Below are positions 8,679 to 18,279 of a stretch of DNA of 64,000 bases, in pieces. Location: positions 248,001 through 312,000 of the forward strand of contig NZ_LT629741.1 in the NCBI RefSeq assembly GCF_900105135.1, given 5' to 3'. Made by a program: the position numbers and the translations under genes. Source of the stretch: Gramella sp. MAR_2010_147 (GTDB lineage: Bacteria; Bacteroidota; Bacteroidia; Flavobacteriales; Flavobacteriaceae). Every line of letters begins with the position of its first letter. The first letter of the stretch is position 1. A model generated the notes under the pieces. That model ran no database searches. It was given only the letters and a program-made list of their open reading frames with translations, and had not been told where the DNA came from.

Positions 8679-9285
8679 TGATCATAAACTTTTTGCACAA
8701 TCTCTTCAAATTTTAGTCAACTCTTTTGAAGGTTTCGAAGTAATTCATCTATGCAAAAATGGGGAGGAACTGGTAATGTATTTTCAGGCCGGGAATGTGT
8801 CACCAGATCTTATTTTATTGGATATGCGCATGCCGGTGATGGATGGGATGCAAACTATGAAATGGTTAAAAGAGAATCATCCTCAGCAAAAAGTTCTAAG
8901 CCTTACCGTAGACCAGGAAGATGAGACTATTATAAAAATGCTAAGATTGGGCTGCAGGGGGTATCTTCTAAAAGACATAGATCCTGAAGAGTTTGAATAT
9001 GCCTTAAATGCGATAGATCGCAGCGGTTATTATTCTAACAAAACAATTTCTGATGCTCAGAGAAGAGGTGAGATAAAACTTAAATATGAAGAGCTTACCA
9101 ACCGGGAATTAGAGTTTTTAAATCATGCCTGTAGCGAATTAACCTATAAAGCCATCGCGGGCGAAATGAACCTGAGTCCTAAAACAGTTGAAAACTACCG
9201 GGAAAGCCTTTTTAATAAATTGCATGTAAAAAGCAGGGTAGGTTTGGTGATCTTTGCAATAAAAGAAGGTATTTGTGAAGTTTAA
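8653..9285 (+). CDS. LuxR/NarL-family response regulator
   Basis: The 210-residue protein has a receiver domain (residues 1-120) with the acidic pocket at Asp9/Asp10 and phospho-acceptor Asp57 in LLLDMRMP, and a C-terminal LuxR helix-turn-helix (ELTNRELEFLNHAC...YKAIAGEMNLSPKTVENYRESLFNKL). The start is ATG 8653 (MNKTIIIVDDH), since the receiver fold begins there and the frame upstream only reads through the kinase gene. It is presumably phosphorylated by the kinase encoded just upstream. Its targets are unknown. Confidence 0.95.
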   Translation: MNKTIIIVDDHKLFAQSLQILVNSFEGFEVIHLCKNGEELVMYFQAGNVSPDLILLDMRMPVMDGMQTMKWLKENHPQQKVLSLTVDQEDETIIKMLRLGCRGYLLKDIDPEEFEYALNAIDRSGYYSNKTISDAQRRGEIKLKYEELTNRELEFLNHACSELTYKAIAGEMNLSPKTVENYRESLFNKLHVKSRVGLVIFAIKEGICEV

Positions 9286-9339
9286 GAATACTTTAAATCA
9301 AATCTCTGTTTTCAAATTCTAAAACTGTGTATTCTGCAG

Positions 9340-9347
9340 TATCTTCG
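9340..9347 (+). promoter_or_regulatory. Candidate -7 promoter box
   Basis: TATCTTCG, a one-base variant of TAnnTTTG, lies 22 bp ahead of the GTG start of the GNAT/nitrilase gene, in the only gap after the response regulator. No clear -33 element was seen. Confidence 0.3.
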
Positions 9348-9369
9348 TGTATCAAAAAACTAAATTGCC

Positions 9370-10893
9370 GTGATAGATTCAGCAAAAATTGAACTAAGAA
9401 ATTTAAGGGTAAAAGACTATGAAGAATTAAAGATCTCCATGGTGAAGAGTTACCAGGCGATGCCTGATGAATACTGGAGTAAAGGAGAGATCAAGACCCT
9501 GGTAAATAAATTTCCCGAAGGTCAGTTATGTATCGTTATAGACAACCGAATTGCCGGCTGCGCCCTTTCCATTATTGTAGATTATGATAAGTTTGATGAT
9601 ACGCATAATTATGAAGAAATTATAGGAGGTGAAAATTTCTCAACACATACTAAGAATGGAAATGTCCTTTATGGAATTGATGTTTTTATTCATCCAGAAT
9701 TTCGCGGTATGCGGTTGGGACGAAGACTATACGAAGCCAGAAAAGAATTGTGTGAACATTTAAACTTAAAAGCGATCATTTTTGGTGGAAGAATCCCGAA
9801 TTATTCCAAATATGCTGAAGAGCTTACTCCAAAAAAATATATAGATAAGGTGAAACTTCAGGAGATTCATGATCCTGTTTTATCTTTTCAGCTGAAAAAT
9901 GATTTTCACGTAAAAAAAGTGATCAAAGGATATTTACCAGGAGATCATGAGAGTAAGGAGTTCGCTACTTTGATGGAATGGAACAATATCTACTATACAA
10001 AACCTCAGAAGCTCGTAAATACCACTAAAACGGTGGTAAGATTAGGCCTGGTACAATGGCAGATGCGTCTTTTTAAAGATTACGATGCCCTTGTTGCTCA
10101 AATCGAATTCTTTGTGGACGCGGTTAGTAATTACCAGAGTGATTTTATTCTTTTTCCCGAATTGTTCAATGCGCCGTTAATGGCTCAATTCAATCATTTA
10201 TCTGAACCTGAAGCGATACGCGGACTTTCAGATTATACAGAAAGGCTTTTAGAAACTTTTAGGGAATTTGCGATCAACTATAATATAAATATTATTACGG
10301 GAAGTATGCCGTTGCCGGAAGGAGAGCATATGTATAACGTTGGTTATTTATGTAGAAGAGATGGTAGCTACGAACGCTATGAAAAACTTCATATTACTCC
10401 TGCTGAAGAAACTGCCTGGGGAATGAAAGGTGGGAATAAACTGGAGACCTTTGATACCGATTGTGGGAAAATTGGAGTGTTGATCTGCTATGATGTAGAG
10501 TTTCCTGAAGTTTCAAGATTACTTGCAGAAGAAGGAATGAATATACTTTTTGTTCCATTTATGACAGATACTCAGAATGGATATTCCCGGGTAAAGATCT
10601 GTGCACAGGCCAGGGCAGTGGAAAATGAATGTTATGTGGCTATTGCAGGGTCCGTAGGAAATTTGCCGAAAGTTGACAATATGGATATTCAGTATTCTCA
10701 AAGTGCGGTATTAACGCCATCAGATTTTGCCTTTCCTGTAAATGGAATTAAAGCCGAAGCGACTCCAAATACCGAAAGTACCTTATTAGTAGATGTAGAT
10801 CTTGATCTTTTAAAAGAGCTTCACAACTTTGGAAGCGTGCGAAATATGAAAGACAGAAGAAAGGATCTTTATTCCCTGAAGAAGAAAAAATAG
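9370..10893 (+). CDS. GNAT acetyltransferase / carbon-nitrogen hydrolase fusion
   Basis: This is a 507-residue two-domain protein. Residues 1-200 form a GNAT domain with the acetyl-CoA loop around HPEFRGMRLGRRLYEARK (108-125). Residues 222-500 form a nitrilase-superfamily domain with the complete catalytic triad: Glu264 (LFPELFNAP), Lys339 (YEKLHITPAEE) and Cys373 (GVLICYDVEFPE). Such enzymes hydrolyse amides or nitriles, while the acyltransferase half may acylate an amine. The same fusion occurs widely in Bacteroidetes and some other bacteria, but the substrate is not established. The GTG start gives a complete GNAT domain. It stands alone before the long gap in front of ilvD. Confidence 0.92.
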   Translation: MIDSAKIELRNLRVKDYEELKISMVKSYQAMPDEYWSKGEIKTLVNKFPEGQLCIVIDNRIAGCALSIIVDYDKFDDTHNYEEIIGGENFSTHTKNGNVLYGIDVFIHPEFRGMRLGRRLYEARKELCEHLNLKAIIFGGRIPNYSKYAEELTPKKYIDKVKLQEIHDPVLSFQLKNDFHVKKVIKGYLPGDHESKEFATLMEWNNIYYTKPQKLVNTTKTVVRLGLVQWQMRLFKDYDALVAQIEFFVDAVSNYQSDFILFPELFNAPLMAQFNHLSEPEAIRGLSDYTERLLETFREFAINYNINIITGSMPLPEGEHMYNVGYLCRRDGSYERYEKLHITPAEETAWGMKGGNKLETFDTDCGKIGVLICYDVEFPEVSRLLAEEGMNILFVPFMTDTQNGYSRVKICAQARAVENECYVAIAGSVGNLPKVDNMDIQYSQSAVLTPSDFAFPVNGIKAEATPNTESTLLVDVDLDLLKELHNFGSVRNMKDRRKDLYSLKKKK

Positions 10894-11476
10894 ATCATAA
10901 AATGTCATTTCGACCGCAGGGAGAAATCTGTTTGAGCAGGGTAAGTCTTTCTTCATTATTCTTACTTCCTCTTTCTTTTGTCATTTCAACTGTAGGAGGA
11001 ATCTTTTTAGTGTGATTTTAACTTCCAGGACATTTCTCTTTTGGTCGGGATGACATTAGCCTATTAAATTATGGTTTGAGCACTGAGCTTGTCAAAGTGC
11101 GATTTTCTTTATCGTCCAATCGACTAGCGGGAGAAATCTCATTCGATGCCGCTAAAAAGAGTTCAGCTAAGAAAAATACAATTAGTGAAAATTCACTAAA
11201 CAGCTTCTCCAATTATGATAATCTGATTTAATCCAGGTAATCCTAAAATTTCAGAAAAAACATCCCTATTTCAAATAGTCATGTTAAACAATTAATATTT
11301 CGTAGAATATTCTCTGAAAAATTTTCAGCTATCGTAATCAAAAAATACATAAAACACTGATAATCAAATCATTATGTGTAATGTGGTAAAATTGAAAGTA
11401 ATTTAAGATTCCTTTGCTATACATCACTGCTGCTCCAAGACATTAATTTTAATAATTAGTTAAGGAGAAAACAGCA
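10894..11476 (+). other. 583 bp non-coding region upstream of ilvD
   Basis: No gene is visible. The first 250 bp hold degenerate copies of dispersed repeats (TGTCATTTCGACC...GAGAAATCT at 10903-10930, a fuller copy at 10979-11055, and CACTGAGCTTGTCAAAGTG at 11081-11099). There are two tight inverted repeats, TTAGTGAA/TTCACTAA at 11182-11199 and CTGAAAA/TTTTCAG at 11314-11328. A ten-codon ORF at 11374-11406 reads MCNVVKLKVI and sits 70 bp before ilvD. No Rho-independent terminator and no clear TAnnTTTG box were found. An unusually good Shine-Dalgarno-like AAGGAG lies at 11462-11467, nine bases before the ilvD ATG. Confidence 0.6.
10979..11055 (+). repeat. Degenerate family-B dispersed repeat
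   Basis: It starts TGTCATTTCAACTGTAGGAG and ends GGTCGGGATGACA, matching in layout the copies at 23564, 24674 and 26772 (GTCATTTCGA...GAGAAATCT...TCGGAATGA). The ends are roughly complementary, so the element could fold as one long imperfect hairpin. Confidence 0.5.
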
Positions 11477-13150
11477 ATGAACAACAAATATAGTAGTACA
11501 ATAACACAAAGTGATTCTCAGCCTGCCTCACAGGCGATGCTTCACGCCATTGGATTAAGTAAGGAAGATCTTAAAAAACCTTTTGTAGGTATTGGAAGTA
11601 CGGGGTACGAAGGGAATCCCTGTAATATGCATTTAAATGACCTGGCAAAAGAGGTAAAAAAGGGAACTCAGCAAGCAGGATTAAACGGGTTAATCTTCAA
11701 TACGATTGGGGTTAGTGATGGTATTTCCATGGGAACACCGGGAATGCGTTATTCGCTTCCTTCCAGAGATCTTATTGCAGATTCTATGGAAACTGTAGTT
11801 GGAGGAATGTCTTATGACGGGCTGGTTACTGTAGTTGGCTGTGATAAAAATATGCCCGGAGCTCTAATGGCAATGTTAAGGTTGAACAGGCCTTCAGTTT
11901 TGGTGTATGGAGGAACAATCGCCTCAGGATGTCATAACGGTAAAAAACTGGATGTGGTTTCTGCTTTTGAAGCCTGGGGCTCAAAAGTTTCCGGAGAAAT
12001 GCAGGAAGAAGAATATCAACAGGTCATTGAAAAAGCCTGTCCTGGAGCTGGAGCCTGTGGCGGAATGTATACCGCAAATACCATGGCTTCTTCTATTGAA
12101 GCACTGGGAATGAGCTTGCCTTTCAACAGTTCTAATCCTGCTACAGGACCTGAAAAAACTCAGGAAAGTATTAAGGCAGGGGAAGCGATGAAATATTTGC
12201 TCGAAAATGACTTAAAACCAAAAGATATAGTAACTGCCAGATCACTGGAAAATGCAATTCGACTTCTTACGGTGCTTGGTGGTTCCACGAATGCGGTACT
12301 TCATTTTCTTGCTATTGCAAAAGCTGCAGATATCAATTTCGGATTAAAAGATTTTACAAGAATATGCGAGGAAACGCCATTCCTGGCAGATCTTAAACCG
12401 AGTGGAAAATATTTAATGGAAGATATTCACAGAATTGGTGGAATACCGGCTGTGATGAAATATATGCTTGAAAAAGGATTACTTCATGGCGAATGTATGA
12501 CGGTTACCGGAAAAACAATTGCCGAAAACCTTGAAAATGTAAAACCATTACCTGACGATCAGGATGTAATTCACCCTGTGGAGAAACCTATCAAAGCCAC
12601 CGGACATATCAGAATATTATACGGAAATCTAGCTTCTGAAGGTTCCGTTGCCAAAATTACGGGAAAAGAAGGATTGGAATTTAAAGGAAAGGCGAGAGTC
12701 TTTAACGGTGAATTTGAAGCTAACGAGGGGATTTCCTCAGGAAAGGTTCAAAAAGGTGATGTCGTCGTCATTCGCTATGAGGGCCCCAAAGGTGGGCCTG
12801 GAATGCCAGAAATGCTGAAGCCTACTTCTGCAATTATGGGAGCCGGGCTGGGTAAAAGTGTAGCTCTGATCACAGATGGAAGATTTTCCGGAGGAACTCA
12901 CGGTTTTGTAGTGGGTCATATTACTCCCGAAGCTCAGCAAGGCGGACTCATAGGCCTTTTAAAAGATGGTGATGAAATAAGCATTAATGCTGAAAAAAAT
13001 ACTATTGAAGCTCATCTGTCAGAAGAAGAAATAAAGAAAAGAAAAGAAATCTGGAAGGCGCCTGCTTTCAAGGTTAATGGAGGAGTACTCTATAAATATG
13101 CAAAAACGGTAGCATCGGCTTCAGAAGGCTGTGTTACAGACGAATTCTAA
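11477..13150 (+). CDS. ilvD: Dihydroxy-acid dehydratase
   Basis: The 557-residue IlvD/Edd-family enzyme converts 2,3-dihydroxyisovalerate and 2,3-dihydroxy-3-methylvalerate to the 2-keto acids of valine and isoleucine. The expected Fe-S cluster cysteines are present in NPCN (Cys49), GCDKNMPG (Cys122) and [16 protein letters not shown] (Cys188/Cys194). The [11 protein letters not shown] motif near the C-terminus is intact. It is the first gene of ilvDBNCA and ilvB follows after 11 bp. An AAGGAG motif nine bases upstream is atypical for this phylum, where Shine-Dalgarno use is rare. Confidence 0.98.
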   Translation: MNNKYSSTITQSDSQPASQAMLHAIGLSKEDLKKPFVGIGSTGYEGNPCNMHLNDLAKEVKKGTQQAGLNGLIFNTIGVSDGISMGTPGMRYSLPSRDLIADSMETVVGGMSYDGLVTVVGCDKNMPGALMAMLRLNRPSVLVYGGTIASGCHNGKKLDVVSAFEAWGSKVSGEMQEEEYQQVIEKACPGAGACGGMYTANTMASSIEALGMSLPFNSSNPATGPEKTQESIKAGEAMKYLLENDLKPKDIVTARSLENAIRLLTVLGGSTNAVLHFLAIAKAADINFGLKDFTRICEETPFLADLKPSGKYLMEDIHRIGGIPAVMKYMLEKGLLHGECMTVTGKTIAENLENVKPLPDDQDVIHPVEKPIKATGHIRILYGNLASEGSVAKITGKEGLEFKGKARVFNGEFEANEGISSGKVQKGDVVVIRYEGPKGGPGMPEMLKPTSAIMGAGLGKSVALITDGRFSGGTHGFVVGHITPEAQQGGLIGLLKDGDEISINAEKNTIEAHLSEEEIKKRKEIWKAPAFKVNGGVLYKYAKTVASASEGCVTDEF

Positions 13151-13161
13151 TAAGGTGAATT

Positions 13162-14895
13162 ATGCAGGTTAAAACAGCAAGTTTCGAAAAGGTTAGTACA
13201 AAGGAAACCTCGACTGTGTCGGGAGCCGAAGCGGTGATTAAATGTTTGCTTGAAGAAGGTGTAGAAACTATTTATGGTTATCCGGGAGGGGCGATCATGC
13301 CCGTCTATGATGAACTGTACAAATATCAAAAAGAAATTCATCACGTCCTTACCAGACATGAACAGGGCGCTACACATGCTGCTCAGGGTTATGCGAGGGT
13401 ATCTGGGAAAGTAGGGGTAGCCATTGCCACTTCAGGTCCGGGCGCCACAAACCTGGTCACAGGAATTGCTGATGCCCAGATAGATTCCACACCAATGGTT
13501 TGTATCACTGGCCAGGTAGGTTCTCATTTACTGGGAAGCGATGCTTTTCAGGAAACCGATATTGTGGGTATTTCAACTCCTATTACAAAATGGAATTATC
13601 AGGTTACGAAAGCCGAAGAAATTCCGGAAGTGATCGCGAAAGCTTTTTATATAGCAAAATCAGGAAGACCGGGACCTGTACTTGTAGATATCACTAAGGA
13701 TGCTCAGTTTGCCTCATTGGAATTCAGTTACAAGAAATGTTCAGGAATAAGAAGTTATAAACCTATTCCTGAATTGAACCTTCTCGAAGTAGAAAGAGCT
13801 GCCGAATTGATCAATAATGCGAAAAAACCAATGATCGTTTGGGGGCAGGGAGTAATCCTTGGCGGCGCAGAAGAACTTCTAAAAGCGGTAGTTGAAAAAG
13901 CTGGAATTCCTGCTGCCTGGACCATTTTGGGACTTTCTGCATTGCCAACAGAGCATCCGCTAAATGTGGGAATGGTAGGAATGCATGGCAATTATGCACC
14001 CAATATGCTTACCAACGAATGTGATGTTTTGATTGCTATCGGGATGCGTTTCGATGATCGGGTTACCGGAAATTTAGAGAAATACGCGAAACAGGCAAAA
14101 GTGATTCATTTTGAGATTGATCCTGCAGAGATCAATAAAAATGTAAAAGCAGATTATCCTGTTTTAGGTGACGTAAAAGAAAGCCTGAAGGCATTGCTTG
14201 AACTTTTAGAACCTAACTCCCATAAGGAATGGCATCAGAAGTTCAAGGATATGTACAAAACAGAATTTGAAAAGGTCATTAAGGGGAACCTCGACATTAA
14301 CAAGAGGGATATGGGTATGGCTGAAGTGATCCAGCAGATCAATAAGCAGTCTAATGGAGATGCGATCATCGTTTCAGATGTTGGTCAGCATCAAATGGCG
14401 GCTTGCCGTTATGCTAAATTCAACGGAACAAGAAGCAATGTGACTTCCGGCGGATTGGGAACCATGGGCTTTGCCCTTCCAGCAGCTATTGGCGCGAAAA
14501 TGGCCAAACCCGAAAGAGATGTTGTCGCTATAATTGGTGATGGTGGTTACCAGATGACCATCCAGGAATTGGGAACTATTTTTCAAACAAAAGTTCCGGT
14601 GAAAATCGTGCTTTTAAATAATGGTTTTCTGGGAATGGTAAGACAGTGGCAGCAAATGTTTTTCGACAAAAGATATGCTTCCACCACGATGATAAATCCA
14701 GACTTTATAACGATTGCTAAAGGATATCATATCGAAGCGAAAGAGGTTAGCGAGAGAAGTCAGTTAAAAGACGCGGTAAAGGAAATGATGGAAAGCGATG
14801 AGGCCTATTTCCTTGAAGTGAAAGTTGAACAGGAAGAAAATGTATTCCCAATGATCCCAACGGGAGCAGCAGTTTCAGATATATTATTAGAGTAA
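13162..14895 (+). CDS. ilvB: Acetolactate synthase large subunit
   Basis: The 577-residue ThDP-dependent enzyme condenses pyruvate with pyruvate or 2-ketobutyrate. The PYR domain contains YGYPGGAIMPVYDEL and the catalytic Glu in RHEQGATHAAQGYAR. The central domain binds FAD or a related cofactor. The PP domain carries the ThDP motif GDGGYQMTIQELGT...LLNNGFLGMVRQWQ. It overlaps the small-subunit gene by one base (TAATG). Full length for the family. Confidence 0.98.
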   Translation: MQVKTASFEKVSTKETSTVSGAEAVIKCLLEEGVETIYGYPGGAIMPVYDELYKYQKEIHHVLTRHEQGATHAAQGYARVSGKVGVAIATSGPGATNLVTGIADAQIDSTPMVCITGQVGSHLLGSDAFQETDIVGISTPITKWNYQVTKAEEIPEVIAKAFYIAKSGRPGPVLVDITKDAQFASLEFSYKKCSGIRSYKPIPELNLLEVERAAELINNAKKPMIVWGQGVILGGAEELLKAVVEKAGIPAAWTILGLSALPTEHPLNVGMVGMHGNYAPNMLTNECDVLIAIGMRFDDRVTGNLEKYAKQAKVIHFEIDPAEINKNVKADYPVLGDVKESLKALLELLEPNSHKEWHQKFKDMYKTEFEKVIKGNLDINKRDMGMAEVIQQINKQSNGDAIIVSDVGQHQMAACRYAKFNGTRSNVTSGGLGTMGFALPAAIGAKMAKPERDVVAIIGDGGYQMTIQELGTIFQTKVPVKIVLLNNGFLGMVRQWQQMFFDKRYASTTMINPDFITIAKGYHIEAKEVSERSQLKDAVKEMMESDEAYFLEVKVEQEENVFPMIPTGAAVSDILLE

Positions 14896-15434
14896 TGGAA
14901 AAGCAGAATTATACAGTTTCAATCTATACCGAAAATAATCTTGGATTACTTTCCAGGATTGCGGCGATATTTTTGAAAAGACATATCAATATTGAAAGTA
15001 TTACCGCTTCGCCCAGCGAAGTAAATGAGGTAATGCGGTTTATCATTGTGGTAAATGTTACCGAAGAACAGATCAAAAAGATCGTTGGACAAATAGAAAA
15101 ACAGATAGAAGTGATCAAAGCCTTTTATCATACCGACGAGGAAACGATCTATCAGGAAACTGCACTTTATAAGATCAAATCTGAAGATTTTCTGGACGAT
15201 CATAACATACAGGATTTTATAAAAGAAACCAATGCCCGTATTGTAACTGTGACCAAGAAATTCTTTGTGATAGAAAAAACAGGAAAACGTACAGAGGTAG
15301 ATGCGCTCTACGAAAAACTAAAACCTTACGGTTTAATGCAATTCGTAAGATCTGGAACTATTGCAGTGACCAAAAATGAAATGCCTATATCAGGAATATT
15401 AGAAAAATTTAATACCACAAACTCATTATCATGA
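14895..15434 (+). CDS. ilvN: Acetolactate synthase small (regulatory) subunit
   Basis: This is a 179-residue two-domain regulatory subunit. An N-terminal ACT domain ([25 protein letters not shown], residues 10-35) is followed by an ALS_ss_C domain. In characterised homologues the ACT dimer binds valine and imposes feedback inhibition on the large subunit. The one-base overlap with ilvB and four-base overlap with ilvC (ATGA) indicate translational coupling. Confidence 0.96.
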   Translation: MEKQNYTVSIYTENNLGLLSRIAAIFLKRHINIESITASPSEVNEVMRFIIVVNVTEEQIKKIVGQIEKQIEVIKAFYHTDEETIYQETALYKIKSEDFLDDHNIQDFIKETNARIVTVTKKFFVIEKTGKRTEVDALYEKLKPYGLMQFVRSGTIAVTKNEMPISGILEKFNTTNSLS

Positions 15435-16903
15435 CCAATTATTTTAATAGCCTTTCTAAAGCTGAAAAACTAGATCAATTAGGAACCTGTAGATTCATGG
15501 AGTTAGATGAATTCAGCGATGGAGCAGAAGTACTTTATGGTAAGAAAATAATCATCGTTGGCTGCGGTGCGCAGGGTCTTAATCAGGGACTTAATATGCG
15601 CGACAGCGGTCTAGATATTTCATATGCTTTAAGGGAAGGAGCGATCAAAGAGAAAAGACAATCCTGGAAGAATGCTACCGAAAATGATTTTGCCGTCGGT
15701 ACCTACCAGGAACTAATCCCGGAAGCAGATCTTGTGATCAATCTAACTCCAGATAAACAGCATACTTTGGTCATTAAAGCTATTCAGCCATTTCTGAAAA
15801 AAGGAGCGGTGCTTTCTTACTCCCATGGTTTTAATATTGTGGAAGAAGGCATGAAGATCCGGGAAGATATTACCGTGATTATGGTAGCACCTAAATGCCC
15901 GGGTTCTGAGGTTCGTGAAGAATATAAAAGAGGATTTGGTGTACCAACTTTAATTGCAGTGCATCCTGAAAATGATCCAAAAGGGATTGGTCTGGATTGG
16001 GCCAAAGCCTATGCCTATGCTACCGGAGGCCATAGAGCTGGGGTGCTTGAATCTTCCTTCGTGGCAGAGGTAAAATCAGATCTTATGGGAGAGCAAACCA
16101 TTCTTTGTGGTGTATTGCAAACCGGCTCAATTTTAACCTTTGACAAAATGGTTGCTGAAGGGGTAGATAAGAATTATGCTGCAAAACTCATCCAGTGTGG
16201 CTGGGAAACTATTACTGAAGCTTTAAAGCACGGCGGAATCACCCAGATGATGGATAGACTTTCAGATCCTGCTAAATTGAGAGCGTATGATATTTCTGAA
16301 GAATTAAAGGCTAAAATGCGCCCGCTTTTTCAGAAGCATATGGATGATATTATTTCCGGGGAATTCAGTAGCCGAATGATGAAAGACTGGGCTAATGATG
16401 ATAAGGAATTACATACCTGGAGAGCTGAAACTGAAAACACTGCCTTTGAAAAGACCGAAGCAACCTCTGAACAGATCTCTGAACAGGAATATTTCGATAA
16501 AGGAGTCCTGCTGGTCGCTTTTGTAAAATCGGGAGTAGAACTGGCTTTTGAAACTATGGTAGATGCCGGGATCATCGAAGAATCAGCTTATTATGAATCT
16601 CTACATGAAACTCCGCTTATTGCCAATACCATTGCCAGGAAGAAATTATATGAGATGAACCGGGTGATCTCAGATACGGCCGAATATGGTTGTTATCTAT
16701 TTGATCATGCTGCGAAGCCTTTAATAAAGGATTATGTAAATTCCCTGGAGCCTGAAGTAGCTGGTAAACGATTCGATTCAGAAATAGAAGTAAATGACCA
16801 GAAACTTGAGAAAGTGAATGTTAAAGTAAGAAATCATCCTGTTGAGGAAGTCGGAGCGAAATTGAGATCTGCAATGACCGCAATGAAGAAAATATACGCG
16901 TAA
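15431..16903 (+). CDS. ilvC: Ketol-acid reductoisomerase, class II (long form)
   Basis: The 490-residue protein is close in length to the E. coli long form. The NADPH-binding loop is [25 protein letters not shown] (from about residue 39), and the duplicated KARI C-terminal domains carry the Mg-binding acidic residues ([20 protein letters not shown]). It isomerises and reduces acetolactate and acetohydroxybutyrate. It overlaps ilvN by 4 bp and ends on the base where ilvA starts. Confidence 0.97.
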   Translation: MTNYFNSLSKAEKLDQLGTCRFMELDEFSDGAEVLYGKKIIIVGCGAQGLNQGLNMRDSGLDISYALREGAIKEKRQSWKNATENDFAVGTYQELIPEADLVINLTPDKQHTLVIKAIQPFLKKGAVLSYSHGFNIVEEGMKIREDITVIMVAPKCPGSEVREEYKRGFGVPTLIAVHPENDPKGIGLDWAKAYAYATGGHRAGVLESSFVAEVKSDLMGEQTILCGVLQTGSILTFDKMVAEGVDKNYAAKLIQCGWETITEALKHGGITQMMDRLSDPAKLRAYDISEELKAKMRPLFQKHMDDIISGEFSSRMMKDWANDDKELHTWRAETENTAFEKTEATSEQISEQEYFDKGVLLVAFVKSGVELAFETMVDAGIIEESAYYESLHETPLIANTIARKKLYEMNRVISDTAEYGCYLFDHAAKPLIKDYVNSLEPEVAGKRFDSEIEVNDQKLEKVNVKVRNHPVEEVGAKLRSAMTAMKKIYA

Positions 16904-18177
16904 TGGATACTTTGCTGGAAAAAGATAGAATATACAGACCTAGTTTAGAATCCGTTAAACAGGCAGCGGAAAGAATTTCCAAAGTAGTTTTAAAAACACC
17001 TTTGGCTGAGTCTTTTACTTATAGTAATAAATTTCGGGCGAATGTGATGCTGAAGCGCGAAGATTTGCAACAGGTAAGATCTTATAAGATTCGTGGGGCG
17101 TATAATAAAATTTCCAGCTTAACACACGAACAGCATGAAAAAGGTGTTATTTGCGCCAGCGCCGGGAATCATGCTCAGGGTGTAGCCTTTGCCTGCAACA
17201 AGTTGAAGGTAAAAGGAGTTATATATATGCCGGGGACTACGCCAAAACAAAAGGTGGAACAAACCAGAATGTTTGGTGGCGAATGGGTTGAGGTTGTACT
17301 TAAAGGAGATACTTACGACGACTCGTTTAAAAGTGCGATGAAGCAAATGCATGAGCAGGGACTGGTCTTTATTCATCCGTTTGACGATGAAAAGGTAATT
17401 GAAGGTCAGGCGACCATCGCATTGGAAATCCTGGAACAATCAGATGAACCTATAGATTATATTTTCGCGCCATTAGGGGGAGGCGGATTGCTGGCCGGTG
17501 TATCTTCCATGATCAAGGAACTATCCCCGAATACTAAAATTATTGGTATTGAGCCGGAAGGCGCTCCTTCTATGAAGACTTCTTTGAAGGAGGGAAGAGT
17601 AATAGAGTTGGAAAATATTGAACGTTTTGTAGATGGAGCTTCCGTTCAGAAAGTAGGATCCCGGAATTTTGCCATCTGTAGAGAGAATCTTGATGATATG
17701 ATCACGGTTCCTGAGGGGAAGATTTGCCAGACGATATTAGATCTTTATAATCAGGATGCGATTGTCGTGGAACCGGCGGGTGCAATGGCGATTTCTGCAT
17801 TAGATTCTTATGCAGAAGAGATCCAAGGTAAGAATGTGGTTTGTATCGTTAGTGGCAGTAATAATGATATCATCAGGATGGCTGAAATTAAGGAGAGAGC
17901 TTTGCTTTATTCTGGATTAAAGCACTATTTCGTGATCACTTTTCCGCAGAGAGCGGGAGCTTTAAAGGAGTTTGTGGCTAAAGTTCTTGGACCAAATGAC
18001 GATATCACTCATTTTGAATATTCAAAAAAACACAACAGGTCTAACGGACCGGCAGTAGTGGGAATTGAATTAAAGGATCCTAATGACTTCGAACCACTGG
18101 TAGACAGGATGAAAAAGAAAAATTTTTATGGGGAGTACTTGAACGATAATCCAAATTTATTCCAATTTTTAATTTAG
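16903..18177 (+). CDS. ilvA: Threonine ammonia-lyase (threonine dehydratase)
   Basis: The 424-residue PLP enzyme has cofactor lysine Lys62 in the SYKIRGAYNKI motif, the glycine loop LGGGGLLAG, and a single C-terminal ACT-like regulatory domain (from about residue 335). It therefore resembles the Bacillus-type IlvA rather than the two-ACT E. coli form. It deaminates threonine to 2-ketobutyrate and feeds isoleucine synthesis. It is the last gene of the ilv operon. No hairpin terminator follows, and the arginine leader begins within 40 bp. Confidence 0.96.
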   Translation: MDTLLEKDRIYRPSLESVKQAAERISKVVLKTPLAESFTYSNKFRANVMLKREDLQQVRSYKIRGAYNKISSLTHEQHEKGVICASAGNHAQGVAFACNKLKVKGVIYMPGTTPKQKVEQTRMFGGEWVEVVLKGDTYDDSFKSAMKQMHEQGLVFIHPFDDEKVIEGQATIALEILEQSDEPIDYIFAPLGGGGLLAGVSSMIKELSPNTKIIGIEPEGAPSMKTSLKEGRVIELENIERFVDGASVQKVGSRNFAICRENLDDMITVPEGKICQTILDLYNQDAIVVEPAGAMAISALDSYAEEIQGKNVVCIVSGSNNDIIRMAEIKERALLYSGLKHYFVITFPQRAGALKEFVAKVLGPNDDITHFEYSKKHNRSNGPAVVGIELKDPNDFEPLVDRMKKKNFYGEYLNDNPNLFQFLI

Positions 18178-18204
18178 CAAAGACTTATAAACCATAATTT
18201 TATG

Positions 18205-18212
18205 TACATTTG
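18205..18212 (+). promoter_or_regulatory. Candidate -7 promoter box for the arginine operon leader
   Basis: TACATTTG is an exact TAnnTTTG match. It ends only 4 bases before the ATG of the Arg-rich leader ORF at 18217, so the transcript would begin at or within a few bases of that ATG. No TTG is present at the -33 spacing of 19-21 bp. Confidence 0.5.
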
Positions 18213-18216
18213 TGTT

Positions 18217-18279
18217 ATGATTTCGATCAAACAAATAATATTACCCCGTTTCAATTTCAGGCCCCGCCGCCGCTTCTAG
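18217..18279 (+). CDS. Arginine-rich leader peptide (putative arg attenuator)
   Basis: This is a 20-codon ORF reading MISIKQIILPRFNFRPRRRF with a TAG stop. Five of the 20 residues are Arg (positions 11, 15, 17, 18, 19), with codons CGT, AGG and a run of three CGC, a codon that looks uncommon in the flanking A+T-rich genes. It lies 297 bp upstream of the first gene of a complete arginine-biosynthesis operon. The codons for residues 6-12 form the 5' arm of a terminator hairpin. By analogy with classical leader peptides, a ribosome waiting for Arg-tRNA at codon 11 would cover that arm and prevent termination. The ORF is directly visible; translation and function are inferred. Confidence 0.7.
   Translation: MISIKQIILPRFNFRPRRRF

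Noticed and set aside
6683..10893. Defence island or mobile element around the two-component genes
   Set aside because: No integrase, transposase, nuclease, toxin-antitoxin pair or tRNA junction is present, and base composition looks like the neighbours.
11146..11199. 17-codon ORF MPLKRVQLRKIQLVKIH rich in Leu, Ile and Val upstream of ilvD
   Set aside because: It starts inside a degenerate dispersed repeat, is nearly 280 bp from ilvD, and its end coincides with a palindrome without a T-run; composition alone is not enough.
17119..17439. 106-codon open frame on the minus strand inside ilvA
   Set aside because: It is a shadow of the conserved ilvA coding frame, with no signal, promoter or recognisable domain. 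The same applies to the minus-strand frame at 35943-36281 inside the cyclase gene.
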